Source: Aphelidium insulamus (taxonomy: Eukaryota; Aphelidiomycota; Aphelidea; Aphelidiaceae). Taken from it: a DNA stretch of 64,000 nt. Positions within the stretch are counted from its first letter, which is position 1; the number at the start of each line of letters is the position of its first letter. This document shows positions 1 through 9,744 of the stretch, piece by piece. A program made the position numbers and the translations under genes. The DNA lies in NCBI GenBank assembly GCA_036784855.1, contig JAZDSV010000001.1, positions 310,001-374,000 of the forward strand, in the 5' to 3' direction. The notes beneath the pieces are model-generated. The model saw nothing but the letters and a program-made list of their open reading frames with translations. It was not told the DNA's origin and ran no database searches.

Positions 1-854
1 TGCCATATTGATGACGACATGGAGGCTGTCGAACGCGAGCTCTACGTCTATCTTGCGGTGCTGAGAATACGCGTGGAGACTGTGACCGTGGTTCCTATTC
101 GCCTGCTTGATCCCTCATTCCAGGTAATGCAATTATAATTATTTTTTGCACCCTCATTATCATGTGTGTAGCCTACTACTTCAGATGAAGTGTCTGGTCG
201 ACAGCAGGCCCCACCGCAATATAAGCGTTTCAGACACACGGAAGTTGCCAGTAAATTAGCTGCGGAGTTGGAAAGTGATCTGGCCGCCAGCAGGGACACC
301 TTTGACGAGGAATTGCCGAGTGATGCAGAGCAGCTAACTGGCGACCTGGAAGCCTACGACGACTATGATGAGGGATCGATACATCTGCGGCACGTTACAT
401 ATCTATTATGCATCTATTATCTATTATGCCATATCTATTATGCAAAATCCCTATGTAATAATTGAGTGACTGTGTAGAACATCAGGTGGCAGCGGTATTA
501 GCGCCAGACAATATATGGATCCAGACAGGAGTGATATGCCGCTGCTGGCGATGCAACGACGACCCACTACACACCAGGAGCGAGTGCTGTTTGTCAATGC
601 AATGGTCATACAGCAGTTGCGCGCTGCCATTCACACGCACTCATCCGACGCGGACCTGGTGGTGTACAACCTACCGGCGCCCACACGGCGTAATCAACAG
701 TTCAGCTTTGGCTACGCCGCCACGGGAATGTGTAGGTGCCAAATGACTGTGTAGATATTTGCTAATATGAGCAGACTTGGAGTTGGTGGACTGGCTGATG
801 CTCGGCATCAAGCGCTCTGTTCTACTCTACGCCAACCCGTCCTCCCGCGAATGA
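1..854 (+). CDS. K-Cl cotransporter (SLC12 family), C-terminal part only
   Basis: The gene enters from the left edge, so only the cytosolic C-terminal domain of a cation-chloride cotransporter is visible. The first exon (1-123) reads MEAVERELYVYLAVLRIRVE, like the KCC stretch before the regulatory loop. Exon 2 starts near 172 and is acidic. A later exon near 478-730 holds TTHQERVLFVNAMVIQQLR and ADLVVYNLPAP, matching the KCC block that ends LVLLNMPGPPRN. The last exon, after an acceptor near 773, reads DWLMLGIKRSVLLYANPSSR and stops at 852-854, matching the LERVLLVRGGG tail. The family carries electroneutral K+ and Cl- symport at the plasma or vacuolar membrane. The join between exon 2 and the next exon is unresolved: positions 400-440 hold a repeated TCTATTATG motif that probably lies in an intron. 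Family assignment is firm; the exact subtype is not. Confidence 0.85.
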
Positions 855-1008
855 ACTATGCCAGCCACTACATTAACACATAGACAGTTACAGCATTTGT
901 GCTGTGTAGAGTACTGGCGTGCATATGTAAGCTGTGTGTAAATATAGACAGGCGGCAAGCACACACATACAGCAGTATACATATAGTGCATTAGCCGGAG
1001 GCCGGAGC

Positions 1009-2244
1009 ATGCCACTGGGACTGCTGGGACAGTTGGCGCAGTGGCTGCTGTCACTGCTGGGCCTGCGGGACCGTCTGCCGGCACCGGTGGAGCTGCACGG
1101 TGCGCGCTATCGAATCCGCCGCCAGATCGGCGAGGGTGGCTTCTCGTACGTGTACTTGGCCGAGTGCATGCCGCCAAGCCGTGGGCGCCGTGCCACCCCC
1201 GACAACATTGGTGACGCAGCAGAGCGGGGCCAGGCTGCTGTCGGAGATCTTGGCGGCAGGGATCAGCAGCAGCAGCAGCAGTGCCGAGTGCTTGCCATGA
1301 AGATGGTGCAGCTGCAGTTGCCGGAGCAGGAACAGATGTTTGAGCGCGAACTGGCCATGTACGGCCGCATCGGACACCACGCCAACATTGTGCGTCTCGT
1401 GGACGGCGGCAAGGTGGTGGCGGGTGGCGGTGCTGGTGGCATGCACACTGGCATCCTGCTGTTCCCGTTGTACACGCGCGGCACCGTGCAGGACCGCATA
1501 GACTCCATCAGTGCCGGCAATGGGGCGCCAATGCCGCTGGCCGAGTGGCTACAGCTGGGTCGCGGTATCTGCGCCGCGCTGTCCGTGTTCCACGCAGCAT
1601 TGCCGGAGCCGCTGGCATTCCGGGACCTCAAGGTGTGTAGGGCTGCCGTGCCTAGACGCCACATGGGTGAGTATGTGACACTTGCACAGCCGGCCAACGT
1701 GTTGGTGGCAGACACGGGCGAGCCGGTGCTGATGGACCTGGGCAGCGTGGATGTGGCGCGGCGCACAGTGCGTGACAGACGCGACGCCATGCAGCTGCAA
1801 GACACTTGCGCACAGAACTGCACGGCACCCTTCCGTCCGCCGGAACTGTTTGACGTGTGCAGCGGAATGGAGCTGGACGCGCGCACAGACACCTGGAGCC
1901 TTGGCTGCACGCTGTTCTGCATGGCGTTCCTGCGGCCACCCTTTGACGGCACTGCCACGGCCGCCGCGTCCGGTCGCGTTCCCGTGCCGGCCGGAAGCAG
2001 GCAAGTTCCCTTCCCTTGCCGATGCTTCAATGTGCGCTGACGGGGTAACAGCTACCCGGAGACAGTGCACGATTTGCTTCGCGCCATGCTACGCGTGTCC
2101 CTCGCAGAGCGGCCCTTTGTCGCGGCCGTGGAGACAGCATTGAGGGATATTGCCGCCGGTGCCCTGGAAGGACCTGTACTCCTACAGCCGCCGCAACCAG
2201 CAGCCCCATCACAGCCAGAGCCTGAAGAGTTTAATAGAGTTTGA
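1009..2244 (+). CDS. STK16: STK16/MPSK1-like serine/threonine kinase (NAK family)
   Basis: The kinase domain starts almost at the N-terminus with the P-loop GEGGFSYVYL, then the lysine in VLAMKMV, a catalytic loop FRDLK-PANVLV, the STK16-type VLMDLG in place of DFG, the activation segment end TAPFRPPELFDV and DTWSLGCTLF. STK16 acts at the Golgi and trans-Golgi. An intron at 1633-1689 (57 nt, 3n, no stop) splits RDLK from PANVL. A second intron, 2001-2051, uses a GC-AG border (GCAAGT donor); splicing gives PVPAGSSYPETVHDLLRAML, the normal end of the fold. I chose the ATG at 1009 because it leaves a short N-terminus like the family's, though the myristoylation glycine of animal STK16 is absent. 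Odd points: the HRD histidine is phenylalanine, and the lobe after the P-loop carries a long insert with a glutamine run. Confidence 0.93.
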
Positions 2245-2261
2245 ACAGCGTGCTGTTGCTG

Positions 2262-2905
2262 ATGGCCTTGAGACGCCGCTGGACCGGTACGTGTCTCGAT
2301 ATGCATGCGTGCCGAGTGCCAGTCGCCGATGCTTGCCTACTTGGTTCTCACAGCCCCTGCTAACCGCCCGTGCCTGCAGATATCGCCGTCAATTTGACCG
2401 GTACGTGTCCGTCAGCGCGTAACGGATAGCATCTCACTCCCGGCAGATGGCATGTTTCGTGGCGTATACCACGGCAAGCAAGTGCATGCGCGTACGTGGC
2501 GTCGTATCATCAGTAGCCATGTACTCACTGGTGCAGCTGACGAGGATTTGGTGCTGAAGAGGGCGCTCGATGCTGGTGTGTACCGCGTGATCGTCACGGG
2601 GACGTCGCTCACGGAAAGTCGCGCCGCTATCGATTTGTGCCGCGAGCATGACGCGTCAGCCAGTGGCGGTGTGCGCTTGCAATGCACGGTTGGATGCCAT
2701 CCAACGCGGTGCTCCGAGTTTGACGACGCCAATGGCGGTGCGGACAGTTACAGCAGCCTACTTGATGGTCTGCTCTCTGACCAGGCCCTCCGGGACGTGG
2801 GTATGTCTATGGTGATGTATTTCTATAGTTGTATGTATGTATGTATGTATGTATGTATGTATGTATGTATGTATGTATGTGTATGTATGTATGTGTGTAT
2901 GTATG

Positions 2906-2936
<31 letters not shown>

Positions 2937-3779
2937 GTGTATGTATGTATGTATGTAAGTATATGTATGTATGTATGTGTGTGTGTGTGTGTATGTATGT
3001 ATGTCTATAGCTGTATATGTGCATGTATTTATGTAAGTGTGTATGTATTTAACTGTATGTATGTATATATGGGTGTATGTCTATGTATGTATGTGTGTAT
3101 GTATGTATGTATGTGTGTATATGTCTAGTGTATGTAGTTGGAAGCATGTGCAAGTGTGTAAGTGTAAACGTGGCTTATTATACCACGCATAGTCGTGGCC
3201 GTGGGAGAATGCGGCCTGGACTATGACCGCGAGCAGTTTTGCCCACGCGATGTGCAGCTACGTGGCTTTGAGCGTCAGTTGGACTTGGCCGCGCAGACGC
3301 GTCTGCCAATGTTTCTGCACTGTCGCAACACTGCCGGAGATTTTAACCGAGTCATGCGCCAGCACCGCCACCGTATCACGGGCGGCGTTGTGCACTCATT
3401 TGACGGCAGTGCGGAGGAGATGCGGGAACTGACGCAGGAGTTGGATCTGTACATTGGTGTCAACGGGTGCTCCCTGAAAACTGAGGCGAATTTGGCCGTT
3501 GTGGCACAGATTCCACTGAACAGACTGCTGCTGGAGACTGACGCGCCATACTGCGACTTGCGACAAAGCCACGCATCATACAAGCGCCTCGATGGCGGGA
3601 CATCAATGCGCACAGCGGTCAAGAAGGAAAAATACACTCCGGGAGCCATGGTGCGCTCAAGGAATGAACCGTGCACGGTGCTGGATGTGGCGCGTGTGGT
3701 GGCCTGTGTGCACGGCATTGACATGGATGTACTGGCTGAAGCTGTGCAGCGCAACACCTCTGCCCTATTCGGTCCGTGA
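2262..3779 (+). CDS. TATDN1: TatD-type DNase (TATDN1-like)
   Basis: This is a metal-dependent TIM-barrel deoxyribonuclease of the TatD family. Exon 1 (2262-2286) and exon 2 (2380-2400) together read MALRRRWTDIAVNLTD, the family N-terminus. Exon 3 continues GMFRGVYHGKQVHA, then VIVTGTSLTES and QCTVGCHPTRCSEF. After the 2801-3192 intron come VVVAVGECGLDYDREQFCP, LPMFLHCRN, GGVVHSFDGS, YIGVNGCSLKTEANL and LLLETDAPYCD, so the metal-binding His, Glu and Asp motifs are present. The small intron 2492-2536 is 45 nt, 3n and stop-free. The 392-nt intron 2801-3192 is filled by a TATG microsatellite. The start codon lies 17 nt after the STK16 stop codon on the same strand, which is unusually tight. Confidence 0.95.
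2829..3125 (+). repeat. (TATG)n / TGTA microsatellite inside a TatD intron
   Basis: Nearly 300 bp of tetranucleotide repeat with TATGTG and TATA variants fill the 2801-3192 intron. Reading frames through it give long Met-Tyr-Val-Cys runs that are not genes. Confidence 0.95.
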
Positions 3780-3882
3780 CTTGCAATACATACATGCTGG
3801 CTCTTGTATATTAGTATCTCGGCGTATGTATATATTGTCTCTGTTGTCTGTGCATGTACGCGCCGGTGTGTAGGCGGTCAAG

Positions 3883-3886
<4 letters not shown>

Positions 3887-3930
<44 letters not shown>

Positions 3931-4003
3931 ACACACACACAACACTGCCAGCATGACATTCCACGCGACCAGAAGTAAGCAAGTGCACATCTCCATCAGC
4001 CAC

Positions 4004-4062
<59 letters not shown>
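3887..4062 (+). repeat. Two (CA)n tracts around the first exon of IFT38
   Basis: The first tract (about 3887-3940) ends 12 nt before the IFT38 start codon. The second (about 4010-4062) lies in the first intron. A matching (TG)n tract at about 4241-4269 sits in the second intron. Confidence 0.95.
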
Positions 4063-4065
<3 letters not shown>

Positions 4066-4237
4066 CCCTCTCACCTCAACACACTATCGTACAGACTTTG
4101 TGGAGAAGCTGCGACTGCTGGGCTACACACCGTCGCCCAACTGCGCCACGCCGTACCTGACTGTCGACAGTTTCCGGGAGCCAAACTTTGCCCTCACGGC
4201 CGACATTCTCTTCTGGCTAGTCAAGAGGTGGGTCTAG

Positions 4238-4270
<33 letters not shown>

Positions 4271-5619
4271 TATGTATAAAGCACACAGCCAGTCTAACCG
4301 CACCACAGCCATGACCAGACGGTGCAACTGGGCCGCGGCGATCTGGACACGGAACAGGGCCGCGTGGCATTCCTCAAGGCTGCGGGGACGGCCATGGCGC
4401 AGAAGGCACATCTGCGGCTCAACCTGCGCAAGCTGTACATGGCCGATGGGCAGGCGGTGCAAGAGCTGCTCAAGGTGGTGAACCTGCTGCACGCCGCCCA
4501 CTCCCGACTGCGCGACACTGCCGGCAGTGCGCCGGTAGGACTACCGCGCAAGGCACTATCTCTCACTGTGGCAGCCACCGAAAGCCGGCTATGAAGGCAT
4601 GCAGGCACCGTCATCATCTTCGCAGCAGCTATTCTCCATGTCGGACGTGCCGATGCACATGGCCAACCTGCGGCAGACGCGGCAACTAGTGACAGACACC
4701 ACACAGCGCGGCGCCTCACTGTACGATCTGCTGGCCCGCGAACCAACATTACGTGCCAAACGCGCCGCCGCCATCGCCATGCACCTGGACCCGGCGGCAC
4801 TGGAGACGAGCATCCGGCAGCAGGTGGCGCGCGTGCTGCAGCAGACGGCCGACACCGCGGACAGTGCGCGTGGCATGCGTGCCGACGCCGCCGGACTGCA
4901 GGCCAAGATTGAGAAGCGGTGCGCAGAGCTGGAACGGCGCGAGAAGCGTCTCAAGAGCCTGCAGGGTGTGCGGTATGGGCTCTGGGTGACTGTAGCTGCA
5001 TAACTGCCACTCACCTGTGGCGCAGACCTGCATTCATGGACGAGTACGAGCGGCTGGAGGAACAGCTGAAGGTGCTATACTTGGAGTATGCCGGCGCGCT
5101 GCGCAACCTCTCCTACCTGGAGCACTGTGCCGCGCAGCAGGACCAGTTGGAGCAGGAGAAGATACGGGCAAGTTATCTATGCTCACAGAACATGTGCACT
5201 AACGCGATGGACTACAGGAGAGCGAGGCGGCCATGAGACAGCTGCAGTCCAAACTGTTGCAGCAAGAAGTTGCCCTGCTGAAGGAGGGCGGTGTGATGGC
5301 AGACGCAGACACTCCGGCTGCAGTGACCTCTCCAACACAGCAGCCGGCGACAAGTGTGCCGACACCCGCGACAACAGTCCGCGTGCAATCGGGCGATGGC
5401 AGCGCCAAAGCCGTGAAAGGCCGCCCATCTGTTGTCGGCTCAATGACTGCCGGCGATGACGATGATGATGACGACGAGGCAGCAAATGTGACTGTCAACG
5501 CAGACAGCGCATATAACCGTGGGCGCGTCCCAGCCACAACCACAACTACTTCTGCCACCAAGGTCACAGCAGGCCATGCGGACAGCGAGCAGGAATCTCC
5601 CGATTTGTACGACTTTTAA
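3953..5619 (+). CDS. CLUAP1: Intraflagellar transport protein IFT38 (CLUAP1/qilin)
   Basis: This is a subunit of the IFT-B complex, needed to build cilia and flagella. Exon 1 (3953-3974) spliced to 4095 reads MTFHATRNFVEKLRLLGY, aligning with the family start MSFRDLRNFTEMMRALGY. Then come FREPNFALTADILFWLVK and LNLRKLYMADGQAVQELLK of the calponin-homology-like N-terminus. The coiled-coil half reads RGASLYDLLARE, AKIEKRCAELERREKRLKSL and FMDEYERLEEQLKVLYLEYA. The C-terminus is low in complexity with an acidic run (DDDDDDDE), as in the family. An intron at 5168-5217 has a GC-AG border with GCAAGT donor. The gene implies the organism builds a flagellum or recently did. Confidence 0.95.
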
Positions 5620-5852
5620 CAAGTGAACATACATATATATACACGTGTAACCTTATGATATGTAAACTATACGACGAATTTACTGTATATTGTAAAAACA
5701 CTCTGCTGCCTTCTATAGCGGGGTGGACACTGGAGCACCGAGCGTAGTGCCAGGCCCAGTCACCTCCATATCGTTGCATTCCGCGCCGCATTCACCTCCT
5801 CCGCACTTGTCATCTGTGCATGTGTCAACATAAGTATCTATATAAATATAGA

Positions 5853-5860
<8 letters not shown>

Positions 5861-5894
<34 letters not shown>
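5861..5894. repeat. (TA)n tract
   Basis: Simple AT dinucleotide run at or just past the 3' end of the small nucleolar-type gene on the minus strand. Confidence 0.9.
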
Positions 5895-5898
<4 letters not shown>

Positions 5899-5929
5899 AA
5901 TGCATAATATACATCCGGTGAGTATAGGC

Positions 5930-6303
5930 AATAGACGCGATATGGATACTACATAGCCTGTACACACCATCACAGCACGGCAGCATGTCCACCTCGGCCA
6001 CCAGCTCGCCGGCGTCAACCAGCCGCTGCCGCTCCTAAAGGGACGCGTCAGATTACCAAATCGACGCGCGGCACGCACCATTTTAACCAGATGCGAGAGT
6101 CGGCGCACTTTTTTGCCCGACAGCGCCACGTTGGACTGCGGGTTGGAGAGCAGCATCTTGACATGCTGCTTGTGCACGATGTTCTGCGCGCGCACTCCCC
6201 GCTGCCGCTTCACCTCCTGAGCACCGCGTGACCGCTGCTTCTGCTGCCGCTTCACCTTTTGAAAGTTGACGCGGCGGCGATTTGCCGCGTTTGTGCCGGG
6301 CAT
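5930..6303 (-). CDS. Small basic nucleolar-type protein, C11orf98-like
   Basis: The N-terminus is lysine- and arginine-rich (VNFQKVKRQQKQRSRG), followed by the block SNPQSNVALSGKKVRRLSHL. This matches the conserved ARANITLSGKKRRKLL block of the human C11orf98 family, a small uncharacterised protein probably involved in ribosome assembly. The start is the ATG at 6301-6303. An intron near 6035-6080 removes a frame break, and the next exon reads ERQRLVDAGELVAEVDML. The true 3' end is not resolved: the open frame runs on into an AT repeat to about 5825, but the low-complexity tail is unlikely to be coding. The role of the family is inferred, not shown. Confidence 0.65.
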
Positions 6304-6609
6304 ATTTTATTTGATGATATGTATGTAGTAGGTGGTGAAAAGACAGGTAAATAAAGAGTGGGATTATACATGGCGGCAAAAGGCCAATGTTCCCAGACTG
6401 CATTCACATATACTATTGCATACATGTAATGGTGTTGCGTACACTGTATCAATGAAACTCATGATATCATACAAGATAATTCGCTTATATGTATTATTTC
6501 TGACAATAAATATTATTGTCATATCAATGGTCGAGGTTTACTGATAGAATGGATCGAGCTGTAATGCATACATATATCCCTGCATGTTCATAGGCTTTAT
6601 GTGCAGTAC

Positions 6610-6855
6610 GCACGCAATGTGCAGAAGAGTTTGTCTATAACTGTATTCTGTATGAACCTTCTCTGTTCTTCAGCATTATTTGGAAGTATTACATACTCAG
6701 AAAAGTTCGTCTAGAACTGTATTCTGTATGAACCCATGGTGTCATGCAGGATATGCAGCTTGCTTCTCTGCTCTTCAGCATGCAAGTGGAAGCATTACAT
6801 ACACAGAAGAGTTGCTTCTCTGTTCTTAAGCATGTATGTGGAAGTATTACATATG
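6610..6855 (+). repeat. Diverged tandem repeat in an intergenic stretch
   Basis: Three imperfect copies of a unit containing CTTCTCTGTTCTTCAGCAT, then TGGAAGTATTACATA, then CAGAAAAGTT occur in 250 bp; two copies also share AACTGTATTCTGTATGAACC. The whole gap 6304-6920 is AT-rich and I see no gene in it. The unit might be part of the syntaxin-18 promoter or a decayed mobile element. Confidence 0.75.
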
Positions 6856-6920
6856 CGGCATAACTTATTGGACGAACGCACTATATGATAATTATATCTT
6901 AAACCATACAATACTATTCA

Positions 6921-8172
6921 ATGAACAGAACCAACAACTTCCGCGAGCAGGTGCAGAGTCTAATACAGCGACGGGCGCTGGTGGACAGTATAATATCTGG
7001 CGAGGTGGCCGCTGTGGCGGTATGCGGCAGTGGTATGCTGGATGTGTATACTAACGTGCAGCAGCAGCCAGAAGTTGCCAGGCGACCGTCACGGGAGTCC
7101 AGCTCGTCCGTTACCGCAGAGGCCAGGCGCATCGTACGTCCACTGATATACACGTACTCACACCGCTCACCTCACCCCGTGCGCACAGTACGCGCTGATA
7201 CAGGAGCTGAGCCAGCTGCTGAGGTCGCAGCGCAAACGCTACGTGCACGCCTACCGCCACTTGTCCGCGGCACGATTCGCCTCTGAAGATGCCGCTAGCA
7301 TAGCGCCAATGACGGAAGAGGAGCGTGCCACGCTGGATGAACAGGCGGCGCTCTTTATAAAGAACTGCATGGCGGGCATCTCCGTCCTGAGACAGCAGTG
7401 CAGTACGTAGTCGTGCATATCGCATCAATGTTCCGTGTTTGAAGTTGAAAGAGGAACCGCCGGCAGCACCCAGTACCGGTAAATTAAGCGGCAAGTCGGG
7501 ACAGCAAGCTGTGCAGCACTATGAGGGCATAGTGTGGTGGCTGGAACGACGGCTGGCCGACGTGTCCAAACTTCTGAAGGATCAACAAGAGTTGCGAGTG
7601 GCGCAAAAGATGCAACAGTTGTCGCTGCCTGTTACGGAAGAATTATCGGAGCCGTAAGTGCACTCCTTGCAGTCACTCTGATAATAATGACACAATGTAG
7701 TAGTAGGAGCCAAGCACTGCCATCATTCCCGCAGAGACAGACGGCAAACACGACTGCACTGGAGTCGGCCAACAGTGCTGCCGCGGAACAGCAGTCCAGA
7801 CCCGCATCGCAGCAACAACGACAGCAGATGCAACTGGAACCAACACCAACGGAGGCACTGGTGCTTGAGGCGGAAAATCGCCAACTCCTCAACGAACTTC
7901 TCGGCACCGAGATGCAAGTGCGGCAGGCCGAGCGCAGCCTGCTGGAGATCAGTGAAATGCAAACCACGCTCACGCAGCACGTCATCACGCAGCACGAGGA
8001 CATTGTGCGTCTGCACGACGAATCCATGCAAACCACGCACACTGTGCGCAAGGGAAATGCAGCGCTCGCAAGGGCCACGCAGACCGGTGTCGAGTTTAGA
8101 AATTTTATGATATTCTTCTTTCTGCTGCTGGCATTTGTTCTGCTATTCCTGCACTGGTATGATGGAGAATAG
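6921..8172 (+). CDS. STX18: Syntaxin-18 (Qa-SNARE of the ER, Ufe1-type)
   Basis: Syntaxin-18 is the Qa-SNARE for retrograde Golgi-to-ER transport, working with BNIP1/Sec20 and USE1. The N-terminal half shows the family regulatory bundle: ELSQLLRSQRKRYVHAYRHL and ALFIKNCMAGISVLRQQ match the syntaxin-18 DFLLEHRKDYINAYSH region. After a low-complexity linker comes ENRQLLNELLGTEMQVRQAE and a SNARE helix ISEMQTTLTQHVITQHEDIV. The tail anchor FMIFFFLLLAFVLLFLHWYD ends with the same HWYD/DWYD signature as animal syntaxin-18. Introns are visible near 7139-7190 (GTACGT donor), 7403-7451 and about 7655-7700. The length is normal for the family. Confidence 0.93.
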
Positions 8173-8426
8173 AAAAAATGGATTATATATCTGTCAACGA
8201 GTTGACATATATGTCGACTGAGGATAAATATTTGCTTGACAGTGGCCCGCTATTACTTGCAGAGTGAGTGTTGGCAAAGGGAGTACCTTTGTTAAAACTA
8301 CACATTGCTGTATGCTTCAATATTTACTTGCAATTGTATCAATGGGATGCCCTGTTGTAAATACACTCTTTTACGACAGACAGCAGCCGTCGCCTTCGCA
8401 ACGCAATCGTGATTGTCGTCACTACA

Positions 8427-9671
8427 ATGACGCTGGGCAAAAGTGGCGCGCGTACTTTCACAATTGTTCCGCGGAACATATCAGACACCAATACCAGGAT
8501 GCTCAAGGTGGCCACCACTACTCCGCTGCGCCGTGCATGCCTCGGCAACTTCCGTGTGCACAACATGTTCGCTGGTGCGCCTTTGGGGCTCAACACTGCT
8601 CGTCGCTCGCTTGCCATGTGGACCCGCTCCACGCCAAGCGCCCCGGACGGATCCATTCCCGCTGCAGTAGACAAGGCCAATAGCGACAAGGACGACACGT
8701 CCATCCTGCTGAAAGAGGTAAACGTGATTCTCTACCTGACTACTAGTGGATCAACTCTGATATGCAGGTGCACCCGCTGCCCATCCGCAACGAGTTCATG
8801 GCGGCCCAGGCGCTCAAGTCCTCGGACCTGGAGCGCTTGGACATCCGTGCCGGTTATCATCGCCAGCCGGCTGATTTCACTGATCGCGCCGCGCTGGCCA
8901 TGGTCAAGATGTTGCGCAAGCCGACCGACTGGTTCTTCAAGACAAAGTACATGTACGTGTGTCTGCGTGTATGTCTTGTTCGTGTTCAATGTTCAATGTT
9001 CAAACACCTAAACACATATATATATATATGCAGCCATCGCGCCGTGATGCTGGAGACAATTGCGGCAGTGCCGGGAATGGTGGCCGGTATGGCGCGTCAT
9101 CTGAGCAGTCTGCGTATGATGCGCCATGACGGCGGCTGGATCTCGCATCTGCTGCACGAGGCCGAGAATGAGCGCATGCACCTGCTCACGTGGATGAAGT
9201 GTATCCAGCCCACGCTACTGGACCGCGCCATTGTCGCGTCGGCGCAGGCAGTGTTCTTCAGTGTGTACTTTGTGATGTACATGGTGGCGCCGCGTGCCTG
9301 TCATCGCTTCGTGGGCTACCTGGAGGAGGAGGCGGTCATTTCCTACACCTCCCTTCTGAAGGAGATTGATAATGGTCATGTAAAAAACACTCCCGCTCCC
9401 GGTACATGCTTATATGTTTGTATTGTGCCCTTTGAACTATACTTGTAGTGTGCTAAACTATACTTGTCGTGTAAACTATCATTGCAGATGCTAATGATGG
9501 TTGCTTGCAGTGATTGCAAAAGAGTACTGGCGGCTGGCAGATGATGCGACATTGCGTGATGTGGTGCTGGCTGTGCGTGCAGATGAAGCAGCTCATCGCG
9601 ACGTCAACCACAACCTGTCTGATCGCATCAAGGCCCGTAACGAGGATCTGCGTCAGCCACAGGGACACTGA
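8427..9671 (+). CDS. AOX: Mitochondrial alternative oxidase (AOX)
   Basis: AOX is a di-iron ubiquinol oxidase of the inner mitochondrial membrane that bypasses complexes III and IV. All metal-ligand motifs are visible: [43 protein letters not shown] and [12 protein letters not shown]. The fold between them includes [20 protein letters not shown]. The ATG at 8427 opens a basic, serine- and threonine-rich presequence ([24 protein letters not shown]) typical of mitochondrial import. Introns: about 8718-8767; 8953-9033 (81 nt, 3n, stop-free); and a last one after TPAP near 9400-9510, which joins to VIAKEYWRL. Stop at 9669-9671. AOX is patchy in opisthokonts and common in protists and fungi. Confidence 0.96.
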
Positions 9672-9744
9672 AGCGGATGTGTCTTGGGTTAAAGTATGAA
9701 ATAGCAGACAGTACATAGAGTCAAAATTACAGTACTTGAGTTTA

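Noticed and set aside
2758-3128. Long open frames of Met-Tyr-Val-Cys or His-Thr-Tyr repeats on both strands
   Set aside because: They are translations of the TATG microsatellite inside a TatD intron.
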